A stretch of DNA of 64,000 nucleotides, taken from Dryococelus australis. Lineage: Eukaryota; Arthropoda; Insecta; Phasmatodea; Phasmatidae. A program made the translations under genes and the position numbers. The notes under the pieces are model-generated. The model was given only the letters and a program-made list of their open reading frames with translations. It made no database searches and was not told the DNA's origin. The stretch lies in NCBI GenBank assembly GCA_029891345.1, contig CM057002.1:60998777-61062776 (forward strand), given 5' to 3'. This document shows, piece after piece, positions 22,112-33,456 of this stretch; position 1 is the first letter of the stretch; each line of letters begins with the position of its first letter.

Positions 22112-22680
22112 GCGTGTGGTGAACTGTTGCAAGGTAAGCTAAGTTTTTCTCTACGCTATACCTAGAGACGTGCAAAATGCACATTATCTTTTGGTGACAG
22201 TATAGGCTCCACTGCCTTATGAACAAGCGAGCACAGTCTGTGGTTTCACGAGCCACTGCACTTTAATCAATATCTCCTACCTGATTGATCTCCTTAAAAT
22301 AAATTGGCCATTCCGCCGCTGATATTATGTAATTAGCTCAAGAGTTCTCTGAGGTGCCACAGACATATTTCAAGCCAATGGCTGAAGTCAATTAAACATA
22401 CAGTAACTTGGGGTTTAGTCTATCCTTAAATAATAACGCAAATTTTGCAGGTCTCTAGCTATACCTAATCGTACACATCGGCCACTTAAACATAGTGGTG
22501 CAGTTGACGCCACAGAACGTGTGTAATGGATGCCTCGCCGCTAATCTCGTGAGTGGCCCTCAATACATTCAGATTCTCCCGGCTCCACTCTGGTTACTGG
22601 TTCCTGCTGTGTGTACTGAGTGTGTACAGCATTGAGCATCGAACAAGCACCAGCTTACCTTGAAAAACTTAACCACATGC
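22112..22680 (+). repeat. Inverted-repeat element F interrupted by an E MITE
   Basis: Arms GTGGTGAACTGTTGCAAGGT (22117) and ACCTTGAAAAACTTAACCAC (near 22657) are inverted copies. Minus the E element and one target copy its length is 266 bp, against 267 bp for the uninterrupted copy at 52242-52508. The interior shares CTCCACTCTGGTTACTGGTT and TGCTGTGTGTACTGAGTGTG. Superfamily unknown. Confidence 0.7.
22163..22457. mobile_element. Family E hAT-like MITE with perfect 8-bp duplication
   Basis: The ends are TAGAGACGTGCAAAATGC and GCAGGTCTCTA. GCTATACC is duplicated exactly at 22155-22162 and 22458-22465. It lies inside element F and is younger than it. Confidence 0.88.
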
Positions 22681-22700
22681 CACTGCATTCCAATAATACA

Positions 22701-23979
22701 ATTATAGGATCACCACTTTAAGTCCCATAGGTACACACAACACCTTGAACACATTGCAAGTCAGTTCGAAGCCTGTGTTTAGTGGTGACGATGCAGTCTA
22801 TGCTCTTGACAGTGTCGGCCTAATTGCTTCCCGCTCTTGTGAGCATCAAACGCGAAAACAGCTCCTGCTAAATGACAGCCTTAAGGCTAGTGATTTCCGG
22901 GATAGCAATAGTTTTTTTTTCGTGGCCAGCTACAAGTCATACACACAATATTTTTCTTTTCACCCCCATGCCTATGCCCTTTCTTGGTAATGCAGGGGTG
23001 TAAGTATTTCCTTTAGCACATCATTGTGTTTTATATCTTATAACTTTCCTTCCTTTGGTTCTCTAGGGCCACGTAACTTTACCTGTAGGTTGTGTTTTTT
23101 TATTACTTTACATACCATCACCCTTTGATTGATTATTCTTGTATATGATTGCAAACTATATTTTATTTTAATACCAAGCTGCTTGGAGGGCGAGTGTGGC
23201 GCGGTTTATTCTGCCTTCCACCCTGACTCTCCCAGCAATATGGGGGTTATTCTCTTTATTTTCATAAGTATAATTCTACTCTACTTGGATAAGCTATTGT
23301 ATAGTAGTTCTACAGTATATTAACTATATCCATCCCTTCGTTAGGCAGCAGCTGTAAGGGGGGCCTTTGGACCACTTGTTGATCCCCTCCCACCGCATAT
23401 ACTATCCTTCAGTCTGGATTCTCGTCATTTAATTCTCCTGTTTCATGTTCCATTGCCATGTTCGTATATTTCCACCTCTATTATCGTGGTTCCTTGCTTA
23501 GGCCATTGTTCCTCCGTTGTTCATTTTCCTTGAACGTTGTCAGATATGCATAATATTTTCTAACTTCTTCAGAGTGGAGGGCGAAGCACCCCAAACTCAT
23601 CAGTTGCTTTCTGACGAATCCTTTGAAAGTTCTACATATTTGCACTTCGATTACTCAGACTGTGTAGAGGGTCCGCTCTCGCTACAAAATTTGTATAGCG
23701 GTTTTAAGTTTGTCCTCTTTAGTTGAACAGGTTCACTTCCCGCATCAAAGTTTTAGAATTTTTTTTCTTTGTGTGTATTAGGGTGTGGTATAATTTTCAG
23801 GGAGAATAAATTATCTTGCATTTCTTGTGGATTAATTTGTATCCACAGAACAAACTCTTCTAATCTTATAGATATTTCCCGTATATACTCCATTATTTTT
23901 GCCTTTCCCTTGTTGGACAGTGTATTACATAAATCACATTCATTTTCTTCTTTATTAAGCCCTCTACAGTATTCAAATC
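22701..23979 (-). other. Region 3' of the R1-clade LINE; limit of the LINE unclear
   Basis: AT-rich sequence downstream (minus sense) of the LINE coding remnant. Part of it is probably the LINE 3' untranslated region, but no poly-A (a T run on this strand) marks a clean end; only a short T run near 22912 is seen. Confidence 0.4.
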
Positions 23980-26801
23980 ATAAGTCCTCAATCTTAGGAC
24001 AATATTGTAGTACATGTAACATTGTGTCTTCAGTGTTACATATCTTACAGGGAGGGGAGTCTACCAAACTAAATCAGTATATATTTGCTTTGTAATTTCC
24101 ACGTCCTGTTGATATCTGTGACAGATGATAGTCAGTCGTGATACAGTTATTACAGAATCTATCCCTTATATCAAAGAATATTCTGTATGTAGTTCTTCCC
24201 TTATCCGAAGCATCCTATCTCTTCTGCCAGAGAACCAGCATATCTCTTCTGACTTCATTCTTTCTCGCTGCAGATGCAGATCTTCCATCAGTTTCATTCA
24301 TTAAGCTTCCTCATTCTATTACTAACAGATCGAGGGGGATCATTCCAGCTATCACTTGCAGTGTTTCAGTAGATGTCCTGTACGCTTTTGTAATAGCAAG
24401 CAATGCAGCTCTCTGCATCTTCAGTAGAAGTCTCTGTGCATGCACTAAATCATGCTTTTTCATACCACACTGCAGATCCGTACAATGCAATTTCCTGGAA
24501 GACACTCTTGTACAACGTTATCATGGTTTTAAATACAAGTCCCGAAGATGATGTGGACACTGCTCTCATCATCGTGAAAAAAACTTAAAGCTTTATCCTC
24601 GGGGTATCTGAGGTGATCCTGAAAGCATCGGTTGTTATCCAATACCACTCCAAGATACGTAGGTGTGCTCTTTATATTCACTGGTCTTCCCTTAAATTTC
24701 ATCGTTGGCGATCTTTGAATTCTTCTCCTTACTATTATTTGCACTGGTTTTCTCAATAGAGAATTCCAACTAGACTGTCTTTCCCCTTCTCTCGATCTTC
24801 TATAATGTTTCTTCTGTTTTGTTTTCCAATTCAGCTCCATGTTGGAATTATCACAAGGGAATCATCAGCATAAGCAAATATCTTACTTTCTTCTATCAGC
24901 TGCAAATACAGTACTAATTCTAAAAGGGCATTCTATAAAACAGGTCCTAGGGCTGATCCCCGTGGAAATCCCTTAGACATTGTATTCCATGCACACATGT
25001 TGTTCACTTTTTACTGACTTATTCTGTTCGCTAAGTAATTCATTAATATCGCATAAATATTATCTGAGCACTCTTTCTCTCTCAGCTGCCAAAACATTCC
25101 TTGCCACCATGCATTATTGAACGCTCCACTTATGTCAAGGAAAACTCCCAAGACATGAGATGGTCGACAGGATTTTACCTTCCGAACCATGTCGAGCACA
25201 GCTCTTCCTGTGCATCTTCCTTTCTGAAAACCATATTGTTGCTTATGGAGTCCTCCAGTTGCTTTTAGAAACCCTAGTAATTTGTGGTTTAGTAATTTTT
25301 TCAGAATTTTTCCGAGTACCAGCAATAATATAAGAGGTTTGTGTGATTTTGGGTTTGTTTGGTCTTTATTTCCCCCTTTATACAATATCTTGAGAATTCC
25401 ATTTTTCCAGGTATTTGGGGAGCATCCAGTATGTAAACAATTGCTCATCAGTGGAAGTAGGTCCTTTCGTATCTTGGAGTACACTCTCTTAACTATTTCA
25501 GCAGCTACCCCATCATGTCCACGTGGACATTTTTCAACTCCTTCACTATTCTGTCAAGTTCTTCTAAATCAAAATATGCAGTATTCAGAGTGTCTGGCAA
25601 TTGTGCTATTTCTTCTCTCTTCATGCCATGTAATTATTCCTCACCTTTTTCGCTGTCCTTTGACTGGAGATCCTGGATGAGTTCTTCTGAATTTCCCTGC
25701 TGACTGGTCATTACTCTTCTGTGGATTATTAGACCCTCCATGGCCTGGTTATACTTAAATTTATCTGCGAGTATGTTATACACTAAACTCCATAGCTCTT
25801 CATCCTCTTTCTTGGTCACAACACTTCTCCAAGATTCTCTCTTTTTATCCTTCAGCAATCTTGCATATGTCCTCTTATGATTTCTGTATTCATCAGTCAG
25901 ACTTAGACATTGAGTCACATCTCTGCTTCTTACAAGGTGTCTTCTTATCTTCCACACTTTTCTTCTCGTCTCTTTTAGTTCTTCATCCCACCATCTGTTT
26001 AGTGGGACATTAGGGTTGGAAGTTCGTAGTGTTCTGTTCTATGCGTCTTGGATAACTTTTGTTAGCTCTAATATTCCGTGGTGCAGATCTTGCATATTCC
26101 ACTTGGTACCTCTGGTGATTATCCATTAGTAGCTCATCGAATCTCGTCCAATCTGTACCCTTATGAAAGTATCTTGTTCAAGTCACTTCGCCCCCTTCTT
26201 TGGGACTAGGTATATAGCTAATTTCGTACATAATAAACCAATGAGCACTTGGTGATTCCACAGTTACTGTCCAATTCGTAATCAGTCTGGCTGCATTTCT
26301 TGAAGTCAGAAAGATTCTGTATTGTGCGCAGGAGAAACATGCGTGGGGAGGGATCCAGGTTCATTGGCGACATGGAGGTCGTTCGCCAGTAAATAGCAAT
26401 CGATCGCCATGCCTCGATCGTCTGTGACAGGTGAATTCCAATGGCCAGATTTAGCATTAACATCAGCACTGATTATCAAGTGTTCCCTACCCATTACTTC
26501 AATCCATTCGTCCCAGTTCTCAAGATGAACTCGGAGATCACTTGACTACTGGAAGTAGGAGCTAGCCAAATATATACTGTTGGACAATTTGTCCATTGTT
26601 ATAATGTCCAATTTATTTCTCACCTAGATAGCGGACATTGGGTTATTACCAAATGTGATAACTGTTCCTGATAACTTGATTGTATCTGACGAACCAAAAA
26701 TAAATAAAACATATTAGTACGATGTCAATATTTCTATAATGAGTAATGATCATTACGTCAGATGTTGCAACCGCAGATCTTTGCAGGTTAATTTGTTCCA
26801 T
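23980..26801 (-). pseudogene. R1-clade non-LTR retrotransposon ORF2 remnant
   Basis: Reading on the minus strand, the domains occur in the order expected of an R1-type ORF2. An endonuclease comes first, from about 26801, with INLQRSAVATS near the start, YLASSYFQ near 26555 and SADVNAKSGHWNSP near 26450. A basic linker follows at 25957-25634. The reverse transcriptase has LDISGAFNNAWW near 25130 (motif A), KGFPRGSALGP near 24960 (motif B) and YADD at 24872-24861 (motif C). The thumb reads PTYLGVVLD near 24650, followed by MQRAALLAITKAYR near 24400. A C-terminal zinc motif with spacing CX2CX7HX4C lies near 24050-24000. GAFNNAWW is typical of R1 rather than jockey. In-frame stops (for example before the SSDLRVHLENW segment) and frameshifts show it is dead. 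No ORF1 is visible upstream, and the copy is not in rDNA. Confidence 0.88.
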
Positions 26802-26810
26802 GTTAATTTA

Positions 26811-27270
26811 CATTGGAGAAGTCATTGCGCTCCATAGTCAGTCATTTCCAGTTCCATTGAGAATGCTTTCTCGTATTGTGGGCATTCTTAAAATCGACTC
26901 GACGATAGTATTCCTTTATGTCTCGAAGGCAATTTACACACACAGGGTTTTTTTATTTCCTTTAAATTTATTATTATCATTGTATTTGTGACCTTCCATT
27001 CAACAAGTCGAAAATCTTTCTATATTTCTACTATGTTTGCCCAGATGTCCATATTGTTAGCAATTATAACATCTCATTGAAACTAGAAAATCTCTGACCT
27101 GGCAGGCTGCATAACCATGTTAGTTTGTTTCTTGGCTGATCAGTAAATTCCTGTATACCCAACAACCCTCTAAAACAATGTTGACATTCTCATTGTTCCT
27201 TCCAGTCCGCAGACAGACTGTCACCTCCTTTGTGAAAATATCATTCTGACGTGAATGGTTAATAACAGTA
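26811..27270. other. Unclassified sequence upstream of the LINE remnant
   Basis: No gag-type ORF1 or zinc-knuckle motif is seen, so the LINE copy is probably 5'-truncated. Confidence 0.4.
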
Positions 27271-27345
27271 TAAGCTGTTCACGGTAAAACGAGCACTTTC
27301 GAAAGCCCTGCCTGAGATCTACTTGTATGCACGCTGTGTCTTCTT
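27271..27345 (+). mobile_element. Family A MITE left-end fragment
   Basis: TAAGCTGTTCACGGTAAAAC followed by GAGCACTTTCGAAAGCCC and GATCTACTTGTATGCACGC. The rest of the element is absent. Confidence 0.65.
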
Positions 27346-28227
27346 TTGTTTTTTTCTGCAATAGTTTCGAAAGCTTTCCAAGTGTGCGCTTCGCATGTAT
27401 GTACACGTAGATAAAATGCAACGAAAAATAGGAAGGTTTCTATCTCCAAACTAACTGAGCAATTTCGGCTGCCATCATGACATTCGGCCGTAATACTGTT
27501 CGTACAGGCTGATGTACAGCATTCATTTAACTTTCACATAATATCAGATACATGTAAAATTCATGCAATTTGGTGACTTTGAGTGTGATTTCGTACAAGA
27601 ATTTTCTTGTAGGGCAGAACTTGTACGACAACAGGAGATAGATTACGCAAGTCGCATAGAATAGCGATTCGATTGGACCTTATACGCTGGCCATGTTGTT
27701 AACTGGTATGCTACTCAGGTCGATGTGTATATAAATAAGAGTACATTTAAACTGTGCAAAAAATATCTGGGAAAAAATGATTAAGGATCAGAATATACAA
27801 GTTTCTAAAGAAATTAATTGGAGTTTAGGTAGTGTAGTGAGAAAGCAAGTAAACGTCTTCACATGAGTCAATATTTACGATTGTAATATAATATTAAATG
27901 AGCAGGATCCTAAATATTGACATCGTGGCTAATTGACTACTCAACGGGGCAAGCAAAGACTTTCTCTCAAGAACAAACATTGCCCCAGGTTTTCTGTGCG
28001 CAGTGGCGTAACATTTAGGGGAGGCAAGATATAGGCCGACATTTCCCCTCCCTAAATTTAGTGAAGGGCGCCAGAATGGAAGTAAATTGACAACCAAACT
28101 GTTTTTATTCATCGAGATCCATCGCTAGATTGTATACAGTCACTGGTGAATTGTTATAATGGATTTATGTTACTTATAGACATCTTCGCTTCTGAGTTAA
28201 ACAATTTTCTTTGTTTGTTTTCTATGA
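27346..28227. other. Unclassified AT-rich sequence
   Basis: No recognised family or gene. Confidence 0.45.
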
Positions 28228-28312
28228 GGGGCCGCGGTGGTAAAGTGGTTAGCCTACTCGATTTCCACCTATGTAGTAATACACGTAGTGCCAAAAAAAA
28301 AAAAAAAAATAC
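28228..28312 (+). mobile_element. tRNA-derived SINE head with A-rich end
   Basis: GGGGCCGCGGTGGTAAAGTGGTTAGCCTACTCG (quoted here as its GGCCGCGGTGG and AGTGGTTAGCCTACTCG parts) matches the head of the SINE at 55266. It passes into unrelated sequence and an A run at about 28294-28309; no B box remains. Confidence 0.6.
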
Positions 28313-28853
28313 GAATTATGTTCCTCGTAAAAGAGGAATGCCTATACTTCGTAACACGGTAAAACATTTTGCTATAATGTACTTATTTGAAAGTTTTCAA
28401 AAATCAACTAACAACAATCTATTTTCAATCAACTTAAGCGTATTTTGATATTGGCTACTTCATAAAGTGCCCTTTCTAAAATAAAAAAAATATATATATT
28501 ATAAGAAACGATTATAATCATTATTACCCAGGCTGTATACAAAACATCCTCCTATATAATGAGACGGTCTCTGTCCGTCCGTCCGTCCTCAATACTTCTA
28601 AGTCCCTTGAAACTCAACAGAAGTTCTTCAGATTGTTCAGAACGAGTCCTCGGGGTATAATACACGTCAAGTTTGAATTTCAGCAAGATCAGATTACGTA
28701 ATCATGACTTTTGAACCTAAAAACTCAATTTTAATTACTTTTTCCTATGAAAGTTTTGTATTAATGCAAAGAGATTATTGCATAGAAATATGAAGGTAAT
28801 AGCATATAATTTTTGTTTACTTTAAATGCCTCGCTTCAATGTGAGTTAATTAA

Positions 28854-29081
28854 GTGGGACCACACTGGTCAAGTGGCTAGAGTGATTCCAGGTGGGGCGT
28901 TAGTGGCTCAGTGGATAGAGCGATTCAAAATGGGGCCGCAGTGGCTTAGTAGATAGAACTATATCAAGTAGAGCCGCAGTGGCCTAGTTGATAGATATAT
29001 ATCAAATGGAGCCGCAGAGGTCAAGTGGCCAGAGCGATTCCAAGTGGTGACGCAGTGGCTTAGTAGATAGAACTATATCCA
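28854..29081 (+). repeat. 38-bp tandem array of tRNA-like A-box units, six copies
   Basis: Six units of exactly 38 bases start at 28854, 28892, 28930, 28968, 29006 and 29044. Each follows the pattern GCCGCAGTGGCTTAGTAGAT plus an AT-rich or GATTCCA end. The core TGGCTCAGTGGATAGAGC (unit 2) fits the Pol III A-box TRGCNNAGYNGG and resembles the SINE head. No unit carries a B box. Units 1 and 5 resemble each other, as do 3 and 6, so the array may have grown by blocks. Point divergence is substantial. Confidence 0.88.
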
Positions 29082-29616
29082 ATGTTAAGTCTTTTTTTTT
29101 TCAGCCTTTGTATGATAAAAATTTGTAACAACGTAACTGATTTAGGCACGTGACAATACTAAAAAAAAAAAAAAAAAAAAAAGGTCATGGGCTGGGTCCC
29201 TAGTTGAGTAATAATGTTTACAAATATTTATAATAATTGTCATGTATATCCATTGCCGCCGCGAAAGTTATTATTTTTGTAACTGAAATTATTTTTAAAA
29301 TATCAGTTATTTAAAATGCTTATTTTTACATTTGAACTAACATTACCTTAGTAATTATTATTATTGCCTTACGTAACGGAGGATTTCTTGTAAAATGTGC
29401 TTTCTGAAAGATCTAAAATATAAATTTATTAATATAAGTTTTTAATCGTTTATAAGTAAATTCTAGCACAGCATTTTACAGTGTTATGAAATGTGCATAC
29501 TTCTTTCATATACAATTTTTTTTTATTTTTTTTTTTATTTTTTTATTTTTTTTTATTATTGGTGATGGTGGGAGCACAGCATTAGAAGGCACTTCTCCCT
29601 GGAGAGAACTCAAGTA
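29082..29616. other. AT-rich sequence with homopolymer tracts
   Basis: T runs near 29092 and 29518-29558 and an A run near 29161-29182. No gene or family recognised. Confidence 0.5.
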
Positions 29617-29986
29617 AAGTCTGTTCACGGCAAAATGAACGCTTTTGAAAGCCCTGTTTACGATCTACATGTATGCACGTTGTGTATCTTCCATCTTATG
29701 TAAAAATAACATTGCCATGGGCCTCATCACTTTTTTCATACGTCGGCCTAGTTAAACTGTGAAATTATCAGGAAAGTTTTCCAAATCTGCTATTTTTTAC
29801 ACTTCGATACAGAAAGCGGAGGAAATAATTTGAGTTATCACAAATGATTACCTAATACTTTTTGTTCGACGTTGAGGTATTGGAACTACTTACCAACATC
29901 GCAGGGTGAATGTCACTCGGTGCGCCCATAGTGACTTTTTTTTTCTAAGGTTCATTTCAAAAGTACTCACTATCGTGAACAGCCTT
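29617..29986 (+). mobile_element. Family A MITE (complete)
   Basis: Left end AAGTCTGTTCACGGCAAAAT after TA; right end CTATCGTGAACAGCCTT. The interior has GCCATGGGCCTCATCACTTT. Confidence 0.75.
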
Positions 29987-30254
29987 GATGTATGTCGCAC
30001 CCCCGGGTTTTGCAGTCTGCGTGACGTCACGCTGCTATGCACTCGATGGCTGCAGGGAGGCGGGGCTCTCCTTTACTACGGCGGGCTGTGAGTCACTCGT
30101 AATTCGAGAGCCGGCGTCCAGATCACTGGGTGTGGTGCCGTTCCGCCGTTCACTTCGCGAGCACGACTTCTGATCCATCACGACCCCGGCGGAGCCTTCT
30201 CGGGCAAGTGTTCGAGGTGAAACAAGCGACCGAGAGGGCACACAAATTAACCAC

Positions 30255-30550
30255 AGGAAAGGATATGAACATTTCGCGAGTTCATTTTAGAACAAGACAG
30301 ACGTCAAACACGTATACGCTGAGGTTGAGTTTGCAATTGGATCGCAGTTTTAGACACGCCCTGGACGACACTGAGCCAATGGCAGACTTGCAAGGAAAGA
30401 AGTAGCGAGTGCCCTACTGCCAGGTGTGAGGTAACACTGGCTGCTCTATGGGGGCGGCAGCCAATAAACAAACACCTGAGGCTCAAGTTTGCACAGGACT
30501 ATGGAGTCTAGCCAGTAGGTTATTGAATACGCGAAATTTTCCTTTCCCTA
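30255..30550. mobile_element. Family B hAT-like MITE
   Basis: Left end AGGAAAGGATATGAACATTT with CGCGAG following; right end CGCGAAATTTTCCTTTCCCTA in parts (GCGAAATTTTCC, TTTCCCTA). It abuts a family A element four bases later. Confidence 0.72.
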
Positions 30551-30554
30551 ACTA

Positions 30555-30986
30555 TAGGCTGTTCGCGGTAAAGTGAGCACTTTTGAAGCCCTAGTTACTT
30601 TTTTCCTTTCAGCCATTTTTTGTCCTTTTATCACTTTTTAAAATATACAGGAAGATTCGTAATGAGACCGACAAACTTCGGGAGGTGATTCTTCATGAAA
30701 AAGTAAAACGAATATTAAGGAAGGTATGATCCCTTAAAAAACAAGGTTTTAAACCGTATTTGTGCAAAATATAGGTAACGAAGTAAAATACGACAACTCT
30801 CGGAACATTATTGTATGTTATCGGGACCTCCATATGGGACCGCAACACCATGTAGGTAATAAACACAGAGTGTACATTCCACCGCACTCGGGAGTTAACA
30901 TCCACGGTTAAAATAAAATGTATGTATTGACTATTGTTCCAAATGAGAGGGCTTTCGAAAGTGCTCATTTTACCGTGAACAGCCTA
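30555..30986. mobile_element. Family A variant with TA flanks
   Basis: TAGGCTGTTCGCGGTAAAGT at the left and ATTTTACCGTGAACAGCCTA at the right, TA on each side. The interior (GAAGCCCTAGTTACTTTTTT) differs from the main A form and is shared with 57732-57966. Confidence 0.78.
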
Positions 30987-31597
30987 TACACGCCTGCGCT
31001 GTTGAAGCCCTTATACGTAGAAATGGTAGACAGAACCTACGGTTGATCACACGTCAGCAGAACTTCTGCATCACTGTTTCGGTGTTCGGCTGGAAGCTTA
31101 CTTTAAGACCACGCTAGTTCCTTCGTTATTGGTAATATCTATTTTTTTTTAAAAGTAAATAATCTACAACAAACTACACGCGATCTTATGTAAATATCAA
31201 ATTTCAGTGTAGATTGCATTGTATTTAACTAGATTTAAGTGCCTACACTTTTATTTCATATTTATATTTTTAGGTCTACCTGTCGTTTGTTTGACAAATT
31301 TTTAAGTAAAAGTAACATGTCTACTCGCATATTTCATTATAAATTCGCTCATTTACCCATCGTGCGCTGTCGCACCAATATACGTTCGCAATTCACAAGT
31401 TTTTGTAATAAAACATGAGGAACAGCATTCCTCTGGGAAGTACGGGCGAAGTCAACTATTTCCGCAATCAAAAGCTTCGGCGTGAGTTCAGCTTCGGCGA
31501 CGCTCGTGCTGAAAACGGAGACGATTTCTGATTGGTTGATTCAGCTTCCCGCTTTGTCTGTACGACGTCATCGGTGTTCATGTGAATCACTCGTGAT
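30987..31597. other. Unclassified sequence
   Basis: No recognised family. A 38-codon plus-strand frame at 31415-31531 has no recognisable content. Confidence 0.4.
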
Positions 31598-31836
31598 TAG
31601 CGACCGGAAAAATTCGCCGTTTCAGTGACCTGCAGGCTAGACTCGGCAGTGTTATGTACAAATATGGCGATATCAACTCCCCATTGGTTGTCTGCTGTCA
31701 CAGTGGAAGGCGACGATTGGACCAGTCTTCCCTAGGAGGTGTCAAACAGCGTGTGGTCCAGTGGCAACAGTTTTACCAACACTCGAGTTTTGAGTTCCAA
31801 CTTGTCCGGAAACGAATCCGCGAATTTTTCAGTTCT
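31598..31836. mobile_element. Family D hAT-like MITE (eroded ends)
   Basis: GCGACCGGAAAAATTCGCCG at the left and CCGCGAATTTTTCAGTTCTT at the right. Interior TTGGTTGTCTGCTGTCACAG and CTAGGAGGTGTCAAACAGCG match 5421-5662. Confidence 0.65.
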
Positions 31837-32395
31837 TTTCTCATAAAGATGAAAACTGACATCCGTCTTCTACGCGTGCACGTGTTCAAGAATTTCCCCA
31901 AAACAATTGTCGAATTCGCGTGTTTCAGAACTGATGTGACGTTTGTTTACATTCGGTTTAAATCGCAAACACGCAACTTTAACGAAATTAATGACATTTT
32001 ACCTAACTGATTACACAAAATCTGCGTTACAACTTAGTCGAGAGCAGTGTAATGGCATCAAAGCAGTTATTTCAGTGAAGATATTTGGGGGAACCACTTC
32101 CTATTAAACGTCATATATCCCATTAAAACCCAGTGTACACAGTTGTGTAAGTACTGTACATTACGCACGTGTAGGTAATTTTTGCTCTGACTGCACACTG
32201 CGAAGCACAATGACCAATGATATCACCTGTGGGTAAATTATTCACAAACCGACTTGCCGCTCTAGGTCATAATTGGTTCATATAATGGTAGCCGAATGTA
32301 TAACCTACAGTTCACTGGTTATGACAGTGAAACAAGTGCTGTGTCCACTTTACAGCACGTTTCGAAAAACGTTTTGTTCGCAGCACCTGAAACTA

Positions 32396-33391
32396 GATAT
32401 GGGATCCTCGAAATCGCGATTTCTCGATACCCTCGACACTAGTATCGACTATCGCAAAATAATATCCAAAAGCATCGAATTTCACCACTTATTTTCTCGT
32501 ACCATAACTATGATATGAGCGTACCACAACTTTCGGAACATGTACGGTAAATTCGGAAAGTGTACCATAGCTTTCGGAATGTGTACAGTAATTTCAAAAA
32601 TCGTACCATAGTTTAAGTACAATAGTACCACAATACACCATATTTTATTCATAGTATAATATTCTCACAACTGCGAGGACCTTAAGGTGTTTTTAGGCAA
32701 ATCATACATACCACAATTATGATTTTTGACATTTACTTTTATGGTACAGTACATAATTGAGGTGCACTAAAAACGGGTTGAGAGTTGCGAGCAAGTGCCC
32801 ATAGGCACGAGCGAGCAAATTGAGTAGTTATTGTATGTGAATCCCACACATACCATAATTATCTGATGCAACTGCATTATTAAATACTTAAAAAATAAAT
32901 ACCATAATTATCTGATACACCTGTCATGGCCTAGTCCGCATATTCAGCGGGTTAGGCCACGACGGATGTATTAGATGATTATTAGATATTTATTTAATGT
33001 TAAGGTAATTTCCTTGAAGTCCCAAAATAAAATTTAAAAACTGCGAAATTGCAAAGTAAGTGTGTACTGAGCTATCATTTTCCTCAAAGTTTGATTACAG
33101 CTTTTACTGTGGAAACGTAATTCTGTAGAATCGAAGGAGACTGCGTTGGTTTAGAATCGGTTAAGGACGTTTGGCTTACAAGCCGTACACCATTTGTTTC
33201 CAGTGTAACGCGGGTTTTTATATAGTTTCAGTGTGTGTCAAGGACACTAGTAAAATGAGCAATTTTCTTGGCCAAGTTGTTTTGTGTTCATGACAATTTT
33301 GATTTAGTATCGAGAAAAGTATCGGTATCGAGCATCGTGAGAATGTTTTGGTATCGAAACTTGTATCGAGTATCTACGACCCATACCTTCT
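32396..33391. mobile_element. 1.0-kb hAT-like insertion R
   Basis: Flanks TGAAACTA (32388-32395) and TGCAACCA (33392-33399) match at 6 of 8 bases, and the uninterrupted family I sequence has TGAAACCG there. The ends share an inverted TATGGG motif (GATATGGGATC and GACCCATACC). Stretches rich in TATCGA/TCGATA at both ends resemble element S at 55291. Short tandem-like GTACCA/TTTCGGAA repeats occupy 32518-32640. No transposase motif was recognised. Confidence 0.6.
33136..33215 (+). repeat. Possible tRNA-like (Pol III) segment
   Basis: GTTGGTTTAGAATCGGTTAA resembles an A-box region and TTTGGCTTACAAGCC resembles an anticodon arm, but the expected B box is replaced by GTTTCCAGTGTAAC. It may be a second, decayed tRNA-derived SINE head. 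It is not called as a tRNA gene. Confidence 0.3.
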
Positions 33392-33456
33392 TGCAACCAT
33401 AAATTAAAGTGGGTCTGAAAGGGATATACTTGACCCTGTACAACACAGATTTTAAG

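Larger units (their letters stand above)
32127..33423 (-). mobile_element. Family I piggyBac-like MITE split by element R
   Basis: Left part TTAAAACCCAGTGTACAC through CGCAGCACCTGAAACT and right part AAATTAAAGTGGGTCTGAAA flank a 996-bp insertion. Together they follow the reverse of 42814-43101. The last base of the right TTAA is lost to mutation. Confidence 0.7.

Noticed and set aside
24138..25703. Plus-strand open frames over the LINE
   Set aside because: They are opposite-strand shadows of the R1-clade ORF2 remnant.
28854..29081. CRISPR-like direct repeats
   Set aside because: Units are contiguous 38-bp tandem copies with no spacers, in a eukaryotic repeat context.
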